From Bifidobacterium breve (GTDB lineage Bacteria > Actinomycetota > Actinomycetes > Nanopelagicales > Nanopelagicaceae): a stretch of DNA of 51,322 nt. The position numbers and the translations under genes were made by a program. Where the stretch lies: positions 1-51,322 of the forward strand of contig CAMCXZ010000006.1 in assembly GCA_945883725.1 (NCBI GenBank), read 5' to 3'. Positions 7,590 to 17,002 of this stretch are shown here, in pieces. Every line of letters starts with the position of its first letter. Position 1 is the first letter of the stretch. The notes under the pieces were generated by a model, which was given only the letters and a program-made list of their open reading frames with translations, did not search any database and had not been told where the DNA came from.

Positions 7590-9020
7590 TTAGAGATCGA
7601 AATAAAGTTCGAACTCAGCTGGATGTGGACGCAAGCGAACATAATCAACTTCGTTCTTACGCTTGAACTCAATCCAAGTTTCGATTAGATCTTCAGCAAA
7701 TACGCCACCCTTGGTAAGGAAGTCGTGATCTTTTTCGAGGCTGTTTAGAACTTCATCTAGTGAACCTGGAACTTGAGGGATTGCGGCAGCTTCGGCGCCT
7801 TCTAGTTCGTAGAGGTCCTTATCAACTGGAGCAGGTGGTTCGATCTTATTTAGAATTCCATCGAGACCAGCCATCAACATTGCGGCGAATGCTAGATATG
7901 GATTCGATGATGGATCTGGGCAACGGAACTCAATGCGCTTTGCCTTTGGATTTGAACCAGTAATTGGAATACGAATACAAGCAGAACGGTTACGTGCTGA
8001 GTAAACCAAGTTAACTGGTGCTTCATAACCTGGAACTAAGCGACGGTAAGAGTTAACCGTTGGGTTCGTGAAAGCAAGTAGTGAAGGTGCGTGCTTTAGC
8101 AAGCCACCGATATACCAACGTGCCATGTCTGAAAGATCGCCGTAGCCATCGCCGAAGAACAGTGGCTTGCCATCTTTCCAAAGTGATTGGTGAACGTGCA
8201 TTCCTGAACCATTGTCACCAAATAGTGGCTTTGGCATGAAGGTCGCAGTCTTGCCACCTTCCCAAGCTACGTTGCGAATGATGTATTTGAACTTCATAAC
8301 ATCATCGCCAGCCTGAAGAATGTCGCTGAAGCGATAGTTAATTTCCATTTGTCCAGCTGTACCAACTTCGTGGTGTGAACGCTCAACTAGTAGACCAGCA
8401 CGGCCTAGTTCCATAACCATTTCATCGCGAAGATCTGCGAATTGATCTGTTGGTGAAACTGGGAAATAGCCACCCTTTACGCGAGTACGGTATCCGCGGT
8501 TTGGTGTGCCATCTGCATCGTATTCAACGCCGGTATTCCAGGCGCCTTCGTACGATTGAATCTCGTGATAAGCCTCGTTGATACCTGTCTTGAAACGAAC
8601 ACTATCGAAAACATAGAACTCAGCTTCCGGTGCGAAGAATGCGGTATCTGCAAAACCAAGTGAGCGCATGTAGTCAACGGCCTTGGCAACAACACCACGT
8701 GGGTCGCGTGAATAGGCTGAATCATCAATTGGATTGTGAACTGAGAAAATAATTACCAAAGTTTTGTGATCACGGAATGGATCGATGAATGCTGAACTAG
8801 GAACTGGCAGCAATTTCATATCTGATTCGTGAATTGATTGGAAACCACGGATTGAAGAGCCATCGAACATCAGACCATCAGTGAAAACTGCTTCGTCAAA
8901 TGATTCAACTGGAACGTTGAAGTGGTGTTGGATACCTGGCAAATCAGTAAAGCGGACGTCTATAAACTTAACGTCTTCTTTCTTGATGTATGCAAAGATT
9001 TCTGCAGAATTCTTAAACAT
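7590..9020 (-). CDS. glnA: glutamine synthetase type I
   Basis: 476 residues. Makes glutamine from glutamate, ammonia and ATP; forms a cytoplasmic dodecamer and is the main ammonium-assimilation enzyme. Diagnostic blocks are present: DGSSIRGFQ near residue 50, the ATP/glutamate site GSGMHVHQS near 265, [16 protein letters not shown] near 345, and [20 protein letters not shown]. The DLYEL segment followed by [12 protein letters not shown] retains the tyrosine that is adenylylated in GSI-beta enzymes, so GlnE-type control is plausible, though glnE is not in this window. ATG 9020 is chosen because AGGAG lies just upstream; an ATG 13 codons earlier lacks a site. The 218-base upstream region probably holds a nitrogen-regulated promoter. 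Confidence 0.97.
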   Translation of the reverse strand: MFKNSAEIFAYIKKEDVKFIDVRFTDLPGIQHHFNVPVESFDEAVFTDGLMFDGSSIRGFQSIHESDMKLLPVPSSAFIDPFRDHKTLVIIFSVHNPIDDSAYSRDPRGVVAKAVDYMRSLGFADTAFFAPEAEFYVFDSVRFKTGINEAYHEIQSYEGAWNTGVEYDADGTPNRGYRTRVKGGYFPVSPTDQFADLRDEMVMELGRAGLLVERSHHEVGTAGQMEINYRFSDILQAGDDVMKFKYIIRNVAWEGGKTATFMPKPLFGDNGSGMHVHQSLWKDGKPLFFGDGYGDLSDMARWYIGGLLKHAPSLLAFTNPTVNSYRRLVPGYEAPVNLVYSARNRSACIRIPITGSNPKAKRIEFRCPDPSSNPYLAFAAMLMAGLDGILNKIEPPAPVDKDLYELEGAEAAAIPQVPGSLDEVLNSLEKDHDFLTKGGVFAEDLIETWIEFKRKNEVDYVRLRPHPAEFELYFDL

Positions 9021-9226
9021 ATTTCTCCTGTTTTTCAGATGATGGTTGCATCGAATCAACCGATCGGCTTCCTCGCCTTTGAGGCCGTGCTTTATGGGCT
9101 GAAATCTATGCCCCAGCAGTCAAAAGTTCATAACTGTTGTGTTACATCGATGTTAAAAAATTGCGGGTTTTGAAGGCAAAGTTCTGCTGACGAGCGTATA
9201 ACTGGGCTCCTGTGCGCTAAATCATC

Positions 9227-9232
9227 TAGGCT
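9227..9232 (+). promoter_or_regulatory. -10 box, leaderless promoter of the RDD-family gene
   Basis: TAGGCT, followed by six bases and ATG 9239. The same hexamer serves lipB on the opposite strand at 12610-12615. Confidence 0.6.
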
Positions 9233-9238
9233 CACGCC

Positions 9239-9616
9239 ATGACTCACCCCGAGGGCGTAACACTTGGCCGACGATTGGCAGCTATCACAATTGATTGGCT
9301 CGCCTCGTATGTGATTGCCTTCGCCTTCTTTGCCGGCGGCGGAAGTTACTCCGATCGAATTGTGGGGACTCGTTTATCAACGCCACTCATTTTTGTAGCT
9401 GAATACGCAATCTTGATTGCCCTTACTGGAGCTTCTTTTGGCCACAGATTGTTAAGGTTAAAAGTGGTTGATTTCAACGACGGGGGATTGCCAGGTTTTA
9501 GCCAAGTTTTAGTCCGCACGGGTTTGATGGCGATAGTTATAACGGCGATTACCTACGATGAAGATGGTCGAGGAATACATGAGCGATTCAGTCAAACTAA
9601 ATTAGAACGAGCCTAA
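9239..9616 (+). CDS. RDD-family small membrane protein
   Basis: 125 residues with three predicted membrane segments (about 15-32, 50-66 and 92-106). The RDD-family hallmarks are the N-terminal RRLAAITIDW (Arg and Asp of the name) and the central GASFGHRLLRLKVVD block. The C-terminal DGRGIHERFSQTKL corresponds to the usual cytoplasmic end of the family. Function is unknown; the RDD domain is proposed to help transport or hold membrane complexes. A single RDD gene between glnA and a DUF4191 gene is a recurring actinobacterial arrangement, which supports the call. Its stop is nine bases from the convergent DUF4191 gene. Confidence 0.8.
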   Translation: MTHPEGVTLGRRLAAITIDWLASYVIAFAFFAGGGSYSDRIVGTRLSTPLIFVAEYAILIALTGASFGHRLLRLKVVDFNDGGLPGFSQVLVRTGLMAIVITAITYDEDGRGIHERFSQTKLERA

Positions 9617-9625
9617 TTAGGAAAT

Positions 9626-10303
9626 TTAGCGAATCTTCATTCCACGAGTTGGCATTGGTCCCTTAGGAATTGGCATCGCCATTCCGCCAACTGCCTTCAG
9701 GCGAGCACGTACTTCGCGCATTTGATTGGCAGTTAATTTTTTAGGAAACTTTTTCATCCGCTTCTGTAATTTGCGAAGTGATACTTGACCTTCTTGATCG
9801 CCAACAATTAATTCATAAATCGGTACGCCAGGTGCGTAGCGTTCGGTTTTGCGTTTCTCATCTTGAAGTAGTTGACGTACTGAGCTACTTCCTTCACCAG
9901 TTAGAACAATTCCGGCCCGGCCAACTGAGCGATGGACCATATCTTGATTGCGAGAGACAGCTACAGCTGGAGTTGTTGACCAACCTTTACGGATTGACAT
10001 TAAAACGCTTGCGCCAGCACCAATCTGTCCTTCAATCGAGGCATAGGCGGCGGACCCTGCTTGACGCGTGAAAATGAAGAATGCTAACAACGCGGAAAAT
10101 GGCGCTGAAACAAATCCAAGATAAACGGGATGGCCGATTGCAAAACCAATTGCGATTCCTACTGCCCAGCCAGCGACAAAAATGCCAGCCATTGCCGCGC
10201 CTATCCAAGGTTTGGCGGCCTTAGTTATTTTGTAGGCATCACGAATCTCTTTAAATCTAGGTGCCTTGGGTTCGCTGGACTTATTCTTCTTTCGTTTAAA
10301 CAT
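9626..10303 (-). CDS. DUF4191 family membrane protein
   Basis: 225 residues. A basic N-terminus (FKRKKNKSSEPKAPR) precedes two hydrophobic segments (about 34-56 and 60-79), followed by a soluble C-terminal domain rich in Lys/Arg that ends in a GPMPTRGMKIR tail. This matches the DUF4191 family known from actinobacteria immediately next to lipA/lipB (Rv2219 in M. tuberculosis). No biochemical function is known. ATG 10303 has a leaderless -10 box that lies inside the last codons of the upstream-facing acyltransferase gene. Confidence 0.85.
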   Translation of the reverse strand: MFKRKKNKSSEPKAPRFKEIRDAYKITKAAKPWIGAAMAGIFVAGWAVGIAIGFAIGHPVYLGFVSAPFSALLAFFIFTRQAGSAAYASIEGQIGAGASVLMSIRKGWSTTPAVAVSRNQDMVHRSVGRAGIVLTGEGSSSVRQLLQDEKRKTERYAPGVPIYELIVGDQEGQVSLRKLQKRMKKFPKKLTANQMREVRARLKAVGGMAMPIPKGPMPTRGMKIR

Positions 10304-10304
10304 G

Positions 10305-11006
10305 TCAGGAGTTTAGTGGAGCAGGCGCGGTACCACCAAGACGCGCAGGCGCCCATCGTTGGCCAGCATGGCTATCGGGATATCGGCTCTGAACCTCATG
10401 CAGCATTTCGATCATGGTGGCTCGTAATTGTGCCTCGCCAGCTTCGACATCGGCATCCTTGGCAAAGTGCATAGGTTCGCCAAAAGTCACGAAGATCGGA
10501 AACTTATTTCGCTTGAGATTTCGCTTAACGCCTTTAGTCCAAATTCGTTGACTGCCCCACACGATGGTCGGAACTACTGGAACGCCGGCACCCATTGCTA
10601 ATCGGATTACGCCAGATTTCAATTCCTTTATTTCAAAACTTTTAGAAATGGTGGCCTCCGGGAAAATGCCAATAATTTCACCGGCGCGAAGTGCCCGCAA
10701 AGCGCCAACAAAGGAGGCCGAACCATTAGCTCGATCAACTGAGATGTGATGCATTCCGCGCATAAGTGGCCCAGCTATTTTGTTATCGAAAATTTCTTTC
10801 TTTGCCATGAAACGCACATATCGATTAACTGGCAGCGCTGCAGTGCCCGCTAAAGCGAAATCTAAGTAACCAATGTGGTTGATTGCCAAGATCGCGCCAC
10901 CATTGCGCGGGATGTTTACATCACCGGTAAAAGTAAATTTCAAACCAAGAAATTTCCAGACTGTTTTAAGAAAAACAATTACTGGGGGATAGACGCGATC
11001 AGCCAT
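10305..11006 (-). CDS. 1-acyl-sn-glycerol-3-phosphate acyltransferase (PlsC family)
   Basis: 233 residues. Transfers an acyl chain to lysophosphatidate or a related acceptor in membrane lipid synthesis. Motif I, N43-H44-x4-D49 (NHIGYLD), holds the catalytic His-Asp pair. Motif III is GIFPEATIS near residue 115, and [10 protein letters not shown] near 145 is motif IV. The N-terminal segment is hydrophobic enough for membrane association. The start overlaps the lipA end by eight bases, so translation is probably coupled to lipA. Which acyl donor (CoA or ACP) and acceptor it uses is not evident. Confidence 0.88.
   Translation of the reverse strand: MADRVYPPVIVFLKTVWKFLGLKFTFTGDVNIPRNGGAILAINHIGYLDFALAGTAALPVNRYVRFMAKKEIFDNKIAGPLMRGMHHISVDRANGSASFVGALRALRAGEIIGIFPEATISKSFEIKELKSGVIRLAMGAGVPVVPTIVWGSQRIWTKGVKRNLKRNKFPIFVTFGEPMHFAKDADVEAGEAQLRATMIEMLHEVQSRYPDSHAGQRWAPARLGGTAPAPLNS
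10310..10315 (-). promoter_or_regulatory. -10 box of the DUF4191 gene, within the acyltransferase 3' end
   Basis: On the minus strand TAAACT is followed by six bases and ATG 10303. It is embedded in the last codons of the preceding acyltransferase gene, whose stop occupies 10305-10307. Confidence 0.5.
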
Positions 11007-11949
11007 TCAACGTAGCTCCATTAAGGGCAGCCTTTGCTTCTTGAGCTTGCTTATATAAGCGACCAGCACGATAACTAGATCGAACAAGTGGTCCACTCAT
11101 TACGCCAGTGAAACCAATTTCTCTTGCCTCCGTTGCTAGCTCAACAAACTCTTCAGGCTTCACCCAACGAATAACTGGGTGGTGCTTGTTAGTTGGGCGT
11201 AAGTATTGAGTAATCGTGATTAAGTCACAGCCCGCTGCATTTAGGTCAATTAACGCTTGGGAAACTTCTTCGCGAGTTTCACCCAATCCGAGAATCAGAT
11301 TTGATTTGGTAATGAGACCGTAATCGCGCGCCATAGTGATAACTGAAAGCGACTTGTCATAGGTGAAAGCTGGTCGAATCTCTTTGAAAATACGTGGCAC
11401 AGTCTCGAGGTTATGAGCAAAGACCTCTGGGCGGGTTTCAAAAATCTGGTTAAGCAACTCTGGATTGGCGTTGAAATCTGGTGCCAACATTTCAACACCA
11501 GTACCTGGATTTAACTCATGAACTTTGCGAATTGTCTCGGCATATAACCAAGCACCTTCATCGGGCAGATCATCACGAGTAACACCAGTGATCGTTGCGT
11601 AGTTTAATTGCATTTTCTTGATTGATTCAGCAACCTTAGTTGGCTCATTGCGATCAATCGGAAGTGGCTTTCCGGTGTCGATGTTGCAGAAATCGCAACG
11701 ACGCGTACATTTATCGCCACCAATTAGAAATGTGGCTTCGCGATCTTCCCAACATTCAAAGATGTTTGGGCATGCTGCTTCTTGGCAGACAGTATGCAAG
11801 CCTTCACTCTTCACAAGTGAAAGAAGCTGCGTGTATTCCGGTCCCATGTTGGCGCGAGTTTTGATCCACTCTGGCTTTCGTTCGATTGGAGTCTCAGCAT
11901 TGCGTGCCTCAATCCGAAGCATCTTGCGGCCATCTGGTGCAATTGTCAT
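10999..11949 (-). CDS. lipA: lipoyl synthase
   Basis: 316-residue radical SAM enzyme that inserts two sulfurs into protein-bound octanoyl chains. The auxiliary cluster motif is C55-x4-C60-x5-C66 ([12 protein letters not shown]) and the radical SAM cluster motif is C81-x3-C85-x2-C88 (CTRRCDFC). The C-terminal RSSY block, whose serine ligates the auxiliary cluster, is present (VRSSYRAG). Length is normal. The start overlaps the lipB stop by four bases (ATGA), a typical coupled pair. It serves the E2 protein encoded at 17.0-18.7 kb and the glycine cleavage H protein, which is not in this window. Confidence 0.97.
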   Translation of the reverse strand: MTIAPDGRKMLRIEARNAETPIERKPEWIKTRANMGPEYTQLLSLVKSEGLHTVCQEAACPNIFECWEDREATFLIGGDKCTRRCDFCNIDTGKPLPIDRNEPTKVAESIKKMQLNYATITGVTRDDLPDEGAWLYAETIRKVHELNPGTGVEMLAPDFNANPELLNQIFETRPEVFAHNLETVPRIFKEIRPAFTYDKSLSVITMARDYGLITKSNLILGLGETREEVSQALIDLNAAGCDLITITQYLRPTNKHHPVIRWVKPEEFVELATEAREIGFTGVMSGPLVRSSYRAGRLYKQAQEAKAALNGATLNG

Positions 11950-12602
11950 GCGCTCACCTTAGTTAGTACTTCAAATAATTCACGTTCTAGGATTGGCGAA
12001 ACTTCGGCAATTGTAATATCGCGGTTTAGCTCTCTAGCCATTGAAGTCACATCAGCATCTGCTATTCCACACGGCACGATCTGATTGAATCCAGCTAGAT
12101 CAGGGTTAACATTTAGCGCAAAGCCATGCATTGTTACGCCTTTAGCTACCCTGATGCCGATCGCAGCAATTTTGCGATCACCGTTTTCATCACGTAGCCA
12201 AACACCAGAGCGATCTGGATAACGAAGCGCAGATAAACCGAACTGCTCGCAGGTATTTATCAACGCTGTTTCTAACTGGCGGACAAAACCAACTACATCT
12301 AAGCGATTAGCTAATTTCACAATTGGATAGCCGACTAATTGGCCGGGGCCATGCCAGGTAATTTTTCCGCCGCGATCAACATCAATTACCGGGGTCGAAT
12401 CAGTTGGACGATCTGAGATCGCAGTTCGTCGGCCAGCGGTATAAACCGAAGGGTGCTCGAGCAAGATCAAAGTATTTGGCCGCTCATCAGCCACAATTTC
12501 AGCATGAAACTTACGTTGAATATTCAGCGCATTCTCATATTCGACTAGCCCGCTGCGAACTACAGCAATTTGGCCGGTAGTTAGAGTGGCTTCGATGGGC
12601 AT
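11946..12602 (-). CDS. lipB: octanoyl-[ACP]:protein N-octanoyltransferase
   Basis: 218 residues. Transfers octanoate from acyl-carrier protein to the lipoyl-domain lysine, the first step of lipoate synthesis. Family motifs are in order: [17 protein letters not shown] (about 77-93), the lysine of RKIAAIG (K144) and the catalytic cysteine of VPCGI (C178), which form the Cys/Lys dyad. First gene of the lipB-lipA-plsC unit, with a TAGGCT leaderless promoter seven bases upstream of ATG 12602. The unit is divergent from the MMPL gene. Confidence 0.96.
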   Translation of the reverse strand: MPIEATLTTGQIAVVRSGLVEYENALNIQRKFHAEIVADERPNTLILLEHPSVYTAGRRTAISDRPTDSTPVIDVDRGGKITWHGPGQLVGYPIVKLANRLDVVGFVRQLETALINTCEQFGLSALRYPDRSGVWLRDENGDRKIAAIGIRVAKGVTMHGFALNVNPDLAGFNQIVPCGIADADVTSMARELNRDITIAEVSPILERELFEVLTKVSA

Positions 12603-12609
12603 AGCCGAT

Positions 12610-12615
12610 AGCCTA
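12610..12615 (-). promoter_or_regulatory. -10 box, leaderless promoter of lipB-lipA-plsC
   Basis: On the minus strand TAGGCT is followed by seven bases and ATG 12602. Confidence 0.6.
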
Positions 12616-12684
12616 AAGGTAGAATCACGCTCATTACCAATCGAGGCGCGATATTTACGGGTTCGCGCAAAAGGGGCCAGTTAA

Positions 12685-14835
12685 ATGTCAGTTTCATCTA
12701 TGGGTAGCAACACCATGCGTTCTAAGCGTAAGCCGATTGCGATCGCGATTTTGGTAGTAATTGCTTGGTTTGGCGTCACTGGTTTCTTCGGCCCGCTCTT
12801 TGGAAAATTAACTAGTGTTCAGGAAAATGATAACTCAGCATTTCTGCCTGATAGCGCTGAATCAACTAAGGCAGTTAAGTTGCTAGAAAGTTTTGCAGCT
12901 GGCGAATCCACTGCTTTCCCCACCTTAGTTCTTCTCGAAGGAAGTGTTTCAACTGAGGTTCTGCAGCAAATCAATGCGCATCTAGAAACTGTGCCAGATC
13001 TAAAACTAGGTGGAACTGATGTTCCGCTTTCAAAGTATTTATTGCCAGGTAGCCAAGTTACGGCCTTCCCAGCACCAGATGGCAAAGCTGTCCTTGCTTC
13101 AATTCTTTTAGATGGCGCAGCAATTGGCGAAGTATTGCCAAATGATGAGCCAGTTCTTCCGGCAATCGTTGAAGCCCTTCGCGAAGACTTCACACCTTTT
13201 GCAAAAGATCTTGGCTTTGATTCATATGTAACTGGAGCTGGTGGTCTAATCGGTGACTTATTCGGTGCTTTCGGAGATCTAGATTCAACTCTGTTACTTA
13301 CCACGCTAGGTGTTGTCGCATTCATTCTAATTATCGTTTATCGCTCGCCAATCTTGTGGTTTTTGCCTTTGCTCTCAGCAGTTTTTGCACTCTCAACTGC
13401 TGGTGGAATTATTTATTTGCTGGCCAAAAATAACGTTATTGATGTTAATGGCCAATCACAAGGAATTCTTTCGGTTTTGGTATTAGGCGCAGGAACCGAC
13501 TACGCACTACTTTTAATCTCTAGATATCGCGAAGAGTTACATCATCATTCAACGCCGGTAGCCGCAATGCGAGCTGCCTATAAGGGTACCTTCGAACCGA
13601 TCGTGGCATCAGGTGCAACCGTTGCATTAGGTCTATTAGTTCTATTGCTAAGTGATTTATCAGGTAACCGCGGCCTTGGCCCAATCGGTGCTATCGGTGT
13701 CGTTGTTGCTGTAATTACGATGGTGACTTTGCTACCCGCATTCCTAGTCTTATTTGGTCGCTGGATTTTTTGGCCACGTATTCCTAGGTTTGATGATGTA
13801 GATGCGCAATTAACGGGCACTTGGGCAAAGGTTGGAAATTTAGTTGAACGCAGACCTCGTAGAGCATGGGTAATCACTGGGCTGTTACTAGTGTTATTGG
13901 CAGCCTTCTCTACAACGCTAAAGACTGATGGTCTCTCCACCTCTGAAAGCTTTACCGGAAATCCAGAGTCCGTTGTTGGCCAAAAATTACTGGAGAACCA
14001 TTTCCCGGGAGGTGAAGGTGACCCAACTAAAGTTATTTTAAAGAATGAATTGATCCCTTCTGTTTCCGAGAAACTTCGAGGTGTGGAAGGCGTAACGGCA
14101 GTCGCACCAGAAGTCAATGCAGCTGGAGTTATCGTAAAAAATGGACTTTCGATTCTAAACGTGACGCTATCAACAGCGCCAGATTCGCGTGAATCGCGTG
14201 ATCGAATTCCAGCTATTCGCGAAGCAGTCAAAAGTATTGATGAGTCAATTTTGGTTGGTGGCACAACAGCTGTCTTCTTCGACACTGATGTCGCTGCTCG
14301 CCATGACAATCGAACCGTTATTCCAGTAGTTCTACTTTTGATTACCCTGATCTTGGGTCTACTACTTCGTAGCATCGTTAGCGCAGTGTTGTTGCTCGGC
14401 ACAGTTGTTCTCTCGTACTTTGCCACCCTTGGCGTTTGCGCTTTGGTGTTTAACCACATCTTTGGCTTCGCCGGAGCAGATGCATCATTCCCACTGTTCG
14501 CATTCATCTTCTTAGTAGCACTCGGCATTGATTACAACATCTTCCTTATGACTCGTGTGCGCGAAGAGTCAGGAAAGATGGGTACCCGAAAAGGTGTTAT
14601 CAAGGGCTTAACCGTTACCGGTTCGGTCATTACCTCAGCTGGAATTGTTCTGGCTGCTACCTTCGGAGTTCTCGGGATTCTGCCACTAGTGTTCTTGGCC
14701 GAACTTGGCTTTGCAGTTGCTTTCGGCGTTCTGCTAGACACAATTATCGTTCGCTCGATTCTGGTGCCAGCGCTGGTACATGAAATCGGCCCTAAGGTAT
14801 GGTGGCCATCTAAGTTATCTAAATCAGCTGACTAG
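12685..14835 (+). CDS. MMPL-family (RND superfamily) transporter
   Basis: 716 residues with the duplicated RND layout. TM1 (about 17-36) is followed by an extracytoplasmic domain and a TM2-6 bundle, then a second TM, a domain and a bundle. Each bundle has the proton-relay GxxxDY motif: GAGTDYALLLISRYREE near 270 and ALGIDYNIFLMTRVREE near 615. MMPL proteins in actinobacteria export lipids or small hydrophobic compounds; the substrate here is unknown. AGGGG precedes ATG 12685 by eight bases, and in-frame ATGs a few codons later are alternatives. It is divergent from lipB. Eighteen bases after its stop comes a small ORF leading into the FAD oxidoreductase gene, so these may be one transcript. 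Confidence 0.9.
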   Translation: MSVSSMGSNTMRSKRKPIAIAILVVIAWFGVTGFFGPLFGKLTSVQENDNSAFLPDSAESTKAVKLLESFAAGESTAFPTLVLLEGSVSTEVLQQINAHLETVPDLKLGGTDVPLSKYLLPGSQVTAFPAPDGKAVLASILLDGAAIGEVLPNDEPVLPAIVEALREDFTPFAKDLGFDSYVTGAGGLIGDLFGAFGDLDSTLLLTTLGVVAFILIIVYRSPILWFLPLLSAVFALSTAGGIIYLLAKNNVIDVNGQSQGILSVLVLGAGTDYALLLISRYREELHHHSTPVAAMRAAYKGTFEPIVASGATVALGLLVLLLSDLSGNRGLGPIGAIGVVVAVITMVTLLPAFLVLFGRWIFWPRIPRFDDVDAQLTGTWAKVGNLVERRPRRAWVITGLLLVLLAAFSTTLKTDGLSTSESFTGNPESVVGQKLLENHFPGGEGDPTKVILKNELIPSVSEKLRGVEGVTAVAPEVNAAGVIVKNGLSILNVTLSTAPDSRESRDRIPAIREAVKSIDESILVGGTTAVFFDTDVAARHDNRTVIPVVLLLITLILGLLLRSIVSAVLLLGTVVLSYFATLGVCALVFNHIFGFAGADASFPLFAFIFLVALGIDYNIFLMTRVREESGKMGTRKGVIKGLTVTGSVITSAGIVLAATFGVLGILPLVFLAELGFAVAFGVLLDTIIVRSILVPALVHEIGPKVWWPSKLSKSAD

Positions 14836-14853
14836 TTATTAGCTCGGAGTTTT

Positions 14854-14958
14854 ATGACGCTACGAGTTGGTCTAGCTGGTTATGGATTAACGGATTACCT
14901 AAATGCCGCATTGGCCGCGGTGATCGATAAAGCTCGAGAATTGAATTTTCGTGAATAA
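14854..14958 (+). CDS. small ORF, 34 residues, overlapping the FAD oxidoreductase start
   Basis: ATG 14854 is preceded by CGGAG four bases upstream. The frame encodes 34 residues starting MTLRVGLAGYGLTDYL and ends in TAA at 14956-14958, eight bases past the GTG start of the next gene. The VGLAGYG opening resembles the first strand and glycine loop of a Rossmann fold, so it could be the remnant of a lost dehydrogenase gene. It could equally be a small coupled leader peptide or protein. It is too short to place in a family; protein production is unproven. Confidence 0.4.
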   Translation: MTLRVGLAGYGLTDYLNAALAAVIDKARELNFRE

Positions 14959-16117
14959 GCCAGTTGTAGTAATTGGCGCTGGTTTAGCTGGCATGAGCGC
15001 TGCGATTAATATTCAAAAAGCGGGGCGTAAAGTAGTTGTATTAGAAGCTGCAGAGTGTGCTGGCGGGCGAGTGCAATCAGATTTGATCGATGGATTTACT
15101 TGTGACCGTGGTTTTCAATTGATAAATACCAAATATCCAGAGTTAGTCGCACTTGATGTATTGAGCGAACTCGATTTTCGTTTCGCTGATCGTGCGATAA
15201 ACATCTCTATTGATGATCAGTGGCATCGATTAGGGGATCCGCGAAGGTATCCGTTTTCAACGCTGGATTCAGCAACCGGATCTATCGTCGAAAAGCTAGC
15301 ACTGCTTAAAGTTTTGGCCGGAAAACCTCATTCAGAACTTTCGATCGATGAATATCTAATAGCCGCAGGGTTGGGAAAGACTTTCGAGCGTGTATTGAGA
15401 CCATTCCTGCGGGGGGTTTATCTAACTGATTTAACCAACATCTCAGCCTCGGCTGGACTTGAGATCCTGAAGAGTTTTGTTAGTGGCAAGCCTGGATTGC
15501 CTAGCCGTGGGGTTGGCGCACTATCGGAAGTGCTGGCAAAACAGATTAGCGATTTACGACTTGGTGTCACAGTTAATTCAATCAAGACTGGAGTTGTAAC
15601 GACCTCGTCTGGTGATATTCAAGCCAGTGAGATTATCGTTGCAACAGATAGCACAACCGCAGCACAGTTATTGGAACTTGGATCAGTACCCAAACTGGCC
15701 GGCTGTACAACTTGGTATCACAGTGCAGTATCTGCGCCAGTTACGCACGGACAGTTGATTGTCGATGGTCAAAACCGGGGCGCGGTAATAAATACTTTAG
15801 TTATTTCAAATTTCATTCCGGAGTATGCGCCAACTGGAAAGAACTTAATTTCTTCAACGACAGATACTGGAATTACCGAATCTGAAGTTCGTCGTCACTT
15901 AGCAACACTTTATAATTGTGATAATCGAGATTGGGAGCTAATTGCTAAGTATGAGATACCAGCTGCGCTTCCAATTGGCGCTAACGGAATTACCCAACCA
16001 ATTCAAAGTCGGGTTCGTGAGGGAATTTATTTGGCCGGTGATGCTCAAGTGAGTCCTTCGCAAAACGGCGCTCTTAAGTCTGGGCGTTTGGCAGCTACGG
16101 CCGTGTTAGCTAATTAA
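14951..16117 (+). CDS. FAD-dependent oxidoreductase, amine oxidase / phytoene desaturase-like
   Basis: 388 residues. The N-terminal dinucleotide-binding motif VVIGAGLAGMSAAINIQKAG is followed by the expected VLEAAECAGGRV, where the glutamate binds the FAD ribose. A central substrate-domain block PFLRGVYLTDLTNISASAG follows, and the C-terminal FAD block GIYLAGDAQVSPSQNGALKSGRLAA completes the fold. This is the amine oxidase / protoporphyrinogen oxidase / carotenoid desaturase superfamily; the substrate is unresolved. The GTG at 14951 is the only start that keeps the Rossmann motif at the N-terminus. It overlaps the upstream small ORF by eight bases, suggesting translational coupling. It converges on, and overlaps by four bases, the epimerase gene. 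Confidence 0.82.
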   Translation: MNKPVVVIGAGLAGMSAAINIQKAGRKVVVLEAAECAGGRVQSDLIDGFTCDRGFQLINTKYPELVALDVLSELDFRFADRAINISIDDQWHRLGDPRRYPFSTLDSATGSIVEKLALLKVLAGKPHSELSIDEYLIAAGLGKTFERVLRPFLRGVYLTDLTNISASAGLEILKSFVSGKPGLPSRGVGALSEVLAKQISDLRLGVTVNSIKTGVVTTSSGDIQASEIIVATDSTTAAQLLELGSVPKLAGCTTWYHSAVSAPVTHGQLIVDGQNRGAVINTLVISNFIPEYAPTGKNLISSTTDTGITESEVRRHLATLYNCDNRDWELIAKYEIPAALPIGANGITQPIQSRVREGIYLAGDAQVSPSQNGALKSGRLAATAVLAN

Positions 16118-17001
16118 TCAACTAACTTTTCTAGCGCTGAGGAAATATGCGGGTAATCGAAAGTAAAACCTGCTTCAGTTAGTGCCTGTGGCATAACTTT
16201 CTTTGAACCAAGAACTTCGGCTGAGAAACCACCAAGTGCAATCTTTAGCGCAAATGCTGGCACTGGAAATAGCGCTGGCCGATGCATGGCACGGGCTAAT
16301 CCAGCAGTGAACTCTGAATTAGTAACCGGATTTGGTGAAGTCAAGTTAACTGGCCCCGATATTTTGTTCTCTAAAAGAAATGCGATCGCGCGAATTTGGT
16401 CATGCAGCGTAATCCAGGACCACCATTGCTTACCGTTACTCAACTTTCCGCCTAAACCAAAGCGGAATATTGGCAACATCTTGCCAAGTGCGCCACCAGT
16501 TGGATCTAGTACTAAACCAGTGCGTAGTTTTACGGTGCGCACATCTCCAGCAAGGTCTGCCGCAGATTCCCATTCGCGACATACAGCAGCTAAGAAATCA
16601 TCACCAACGCGATCACTTTCGATAACTGCACGATTTCCGCTCTCGCCATACCAACCAATCGCACTTGCTGAAATAAAGACTTGTGGCTTAACGATGGCAA
16701 CAGCTTTTGCGATTGTGGTTGTTCCAAGCAAACGCGAATTCAGAATCTCACTCTTATATTTCTTAGTCCAACGCTTATCGCTAACGCCAGCACCTGCTAA
16801 ATGGATTACCGCGTCCACCCCAGCTAGTGCTTCCATATCTACAGTTCCAGCGATTGGATCCCAGGTAATTTCATCACTTGAGACGGCAGCTCTGCGAACT
16901 AAGCGCTGAACAGTGTGGCCCTGGGACTTTAGATAACCAACTAATGCGTTGCCAATTAGTCCAGAGGCGCCGGTAACAGCAATTCGTTGTGGCGGCAGCA
17001 A
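16114..17001 (-). CDS. TIGR01777-family epimerase (SDR39U1/YfcH-like)
   Basis: 295 residues. Extended SDR with IAVTGASGLIGNALVGYL at the N-terminus, the LAGAGVSDKRW block typical of the YfcH/SDR39U1 group, SASAIGWYG in place of the usual active-site strand, and a C-terminal LGSKKVMPQALTEAGFTFDYP signature (DUF1731-like tail). The reaction is unknown. In mycobacteria a homologue (Rv2216) also lies between the E2 gene and lipB, so the association with lipoate genes looks conserved. It starts at TTG 17001, one base after the sucB stop, so it is read through or coupled; an AGGA motif six to seven bases upstream supports TTG. Confidence 0.85.
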   Translation of the reverse strand: MLPPQRIAVTGASGLIGNALVGYLKSQGHTVQRLVRRAAVSSDEITWDPIAGTVDMEALAGVDAVIHLAGAGVSDKRWTKKYKSEILNSRLLGTTTIAKAVAIVKPQVFISASAIGWYGESGNRAVIESDRVGDDFLAAVCREWESAADLAGDVRTVKLRTGLVLDPTGGALGKMLPIFRFGLGGKLSNGKQWWSWITLHDQIRAIAFLLENKISGPVNLTSPNPVTNSEFTAGLARAMHRPALFPVPAFALKIALGGFSAEVLGSKKVMPQALTEAGFTFDYPHISSALEKLVD

Positions 17002-17002
17002 A

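Noticed and set aside
13578-14528. Long minus-strand open frame (316 codons) inside the MMPL transporter gene
   Set aside because: It is antisense to a well-conserved RND transporter, rich in Ser/Thr/Arg/Pro as expected from reversed codons, and shows no family features or start signals.
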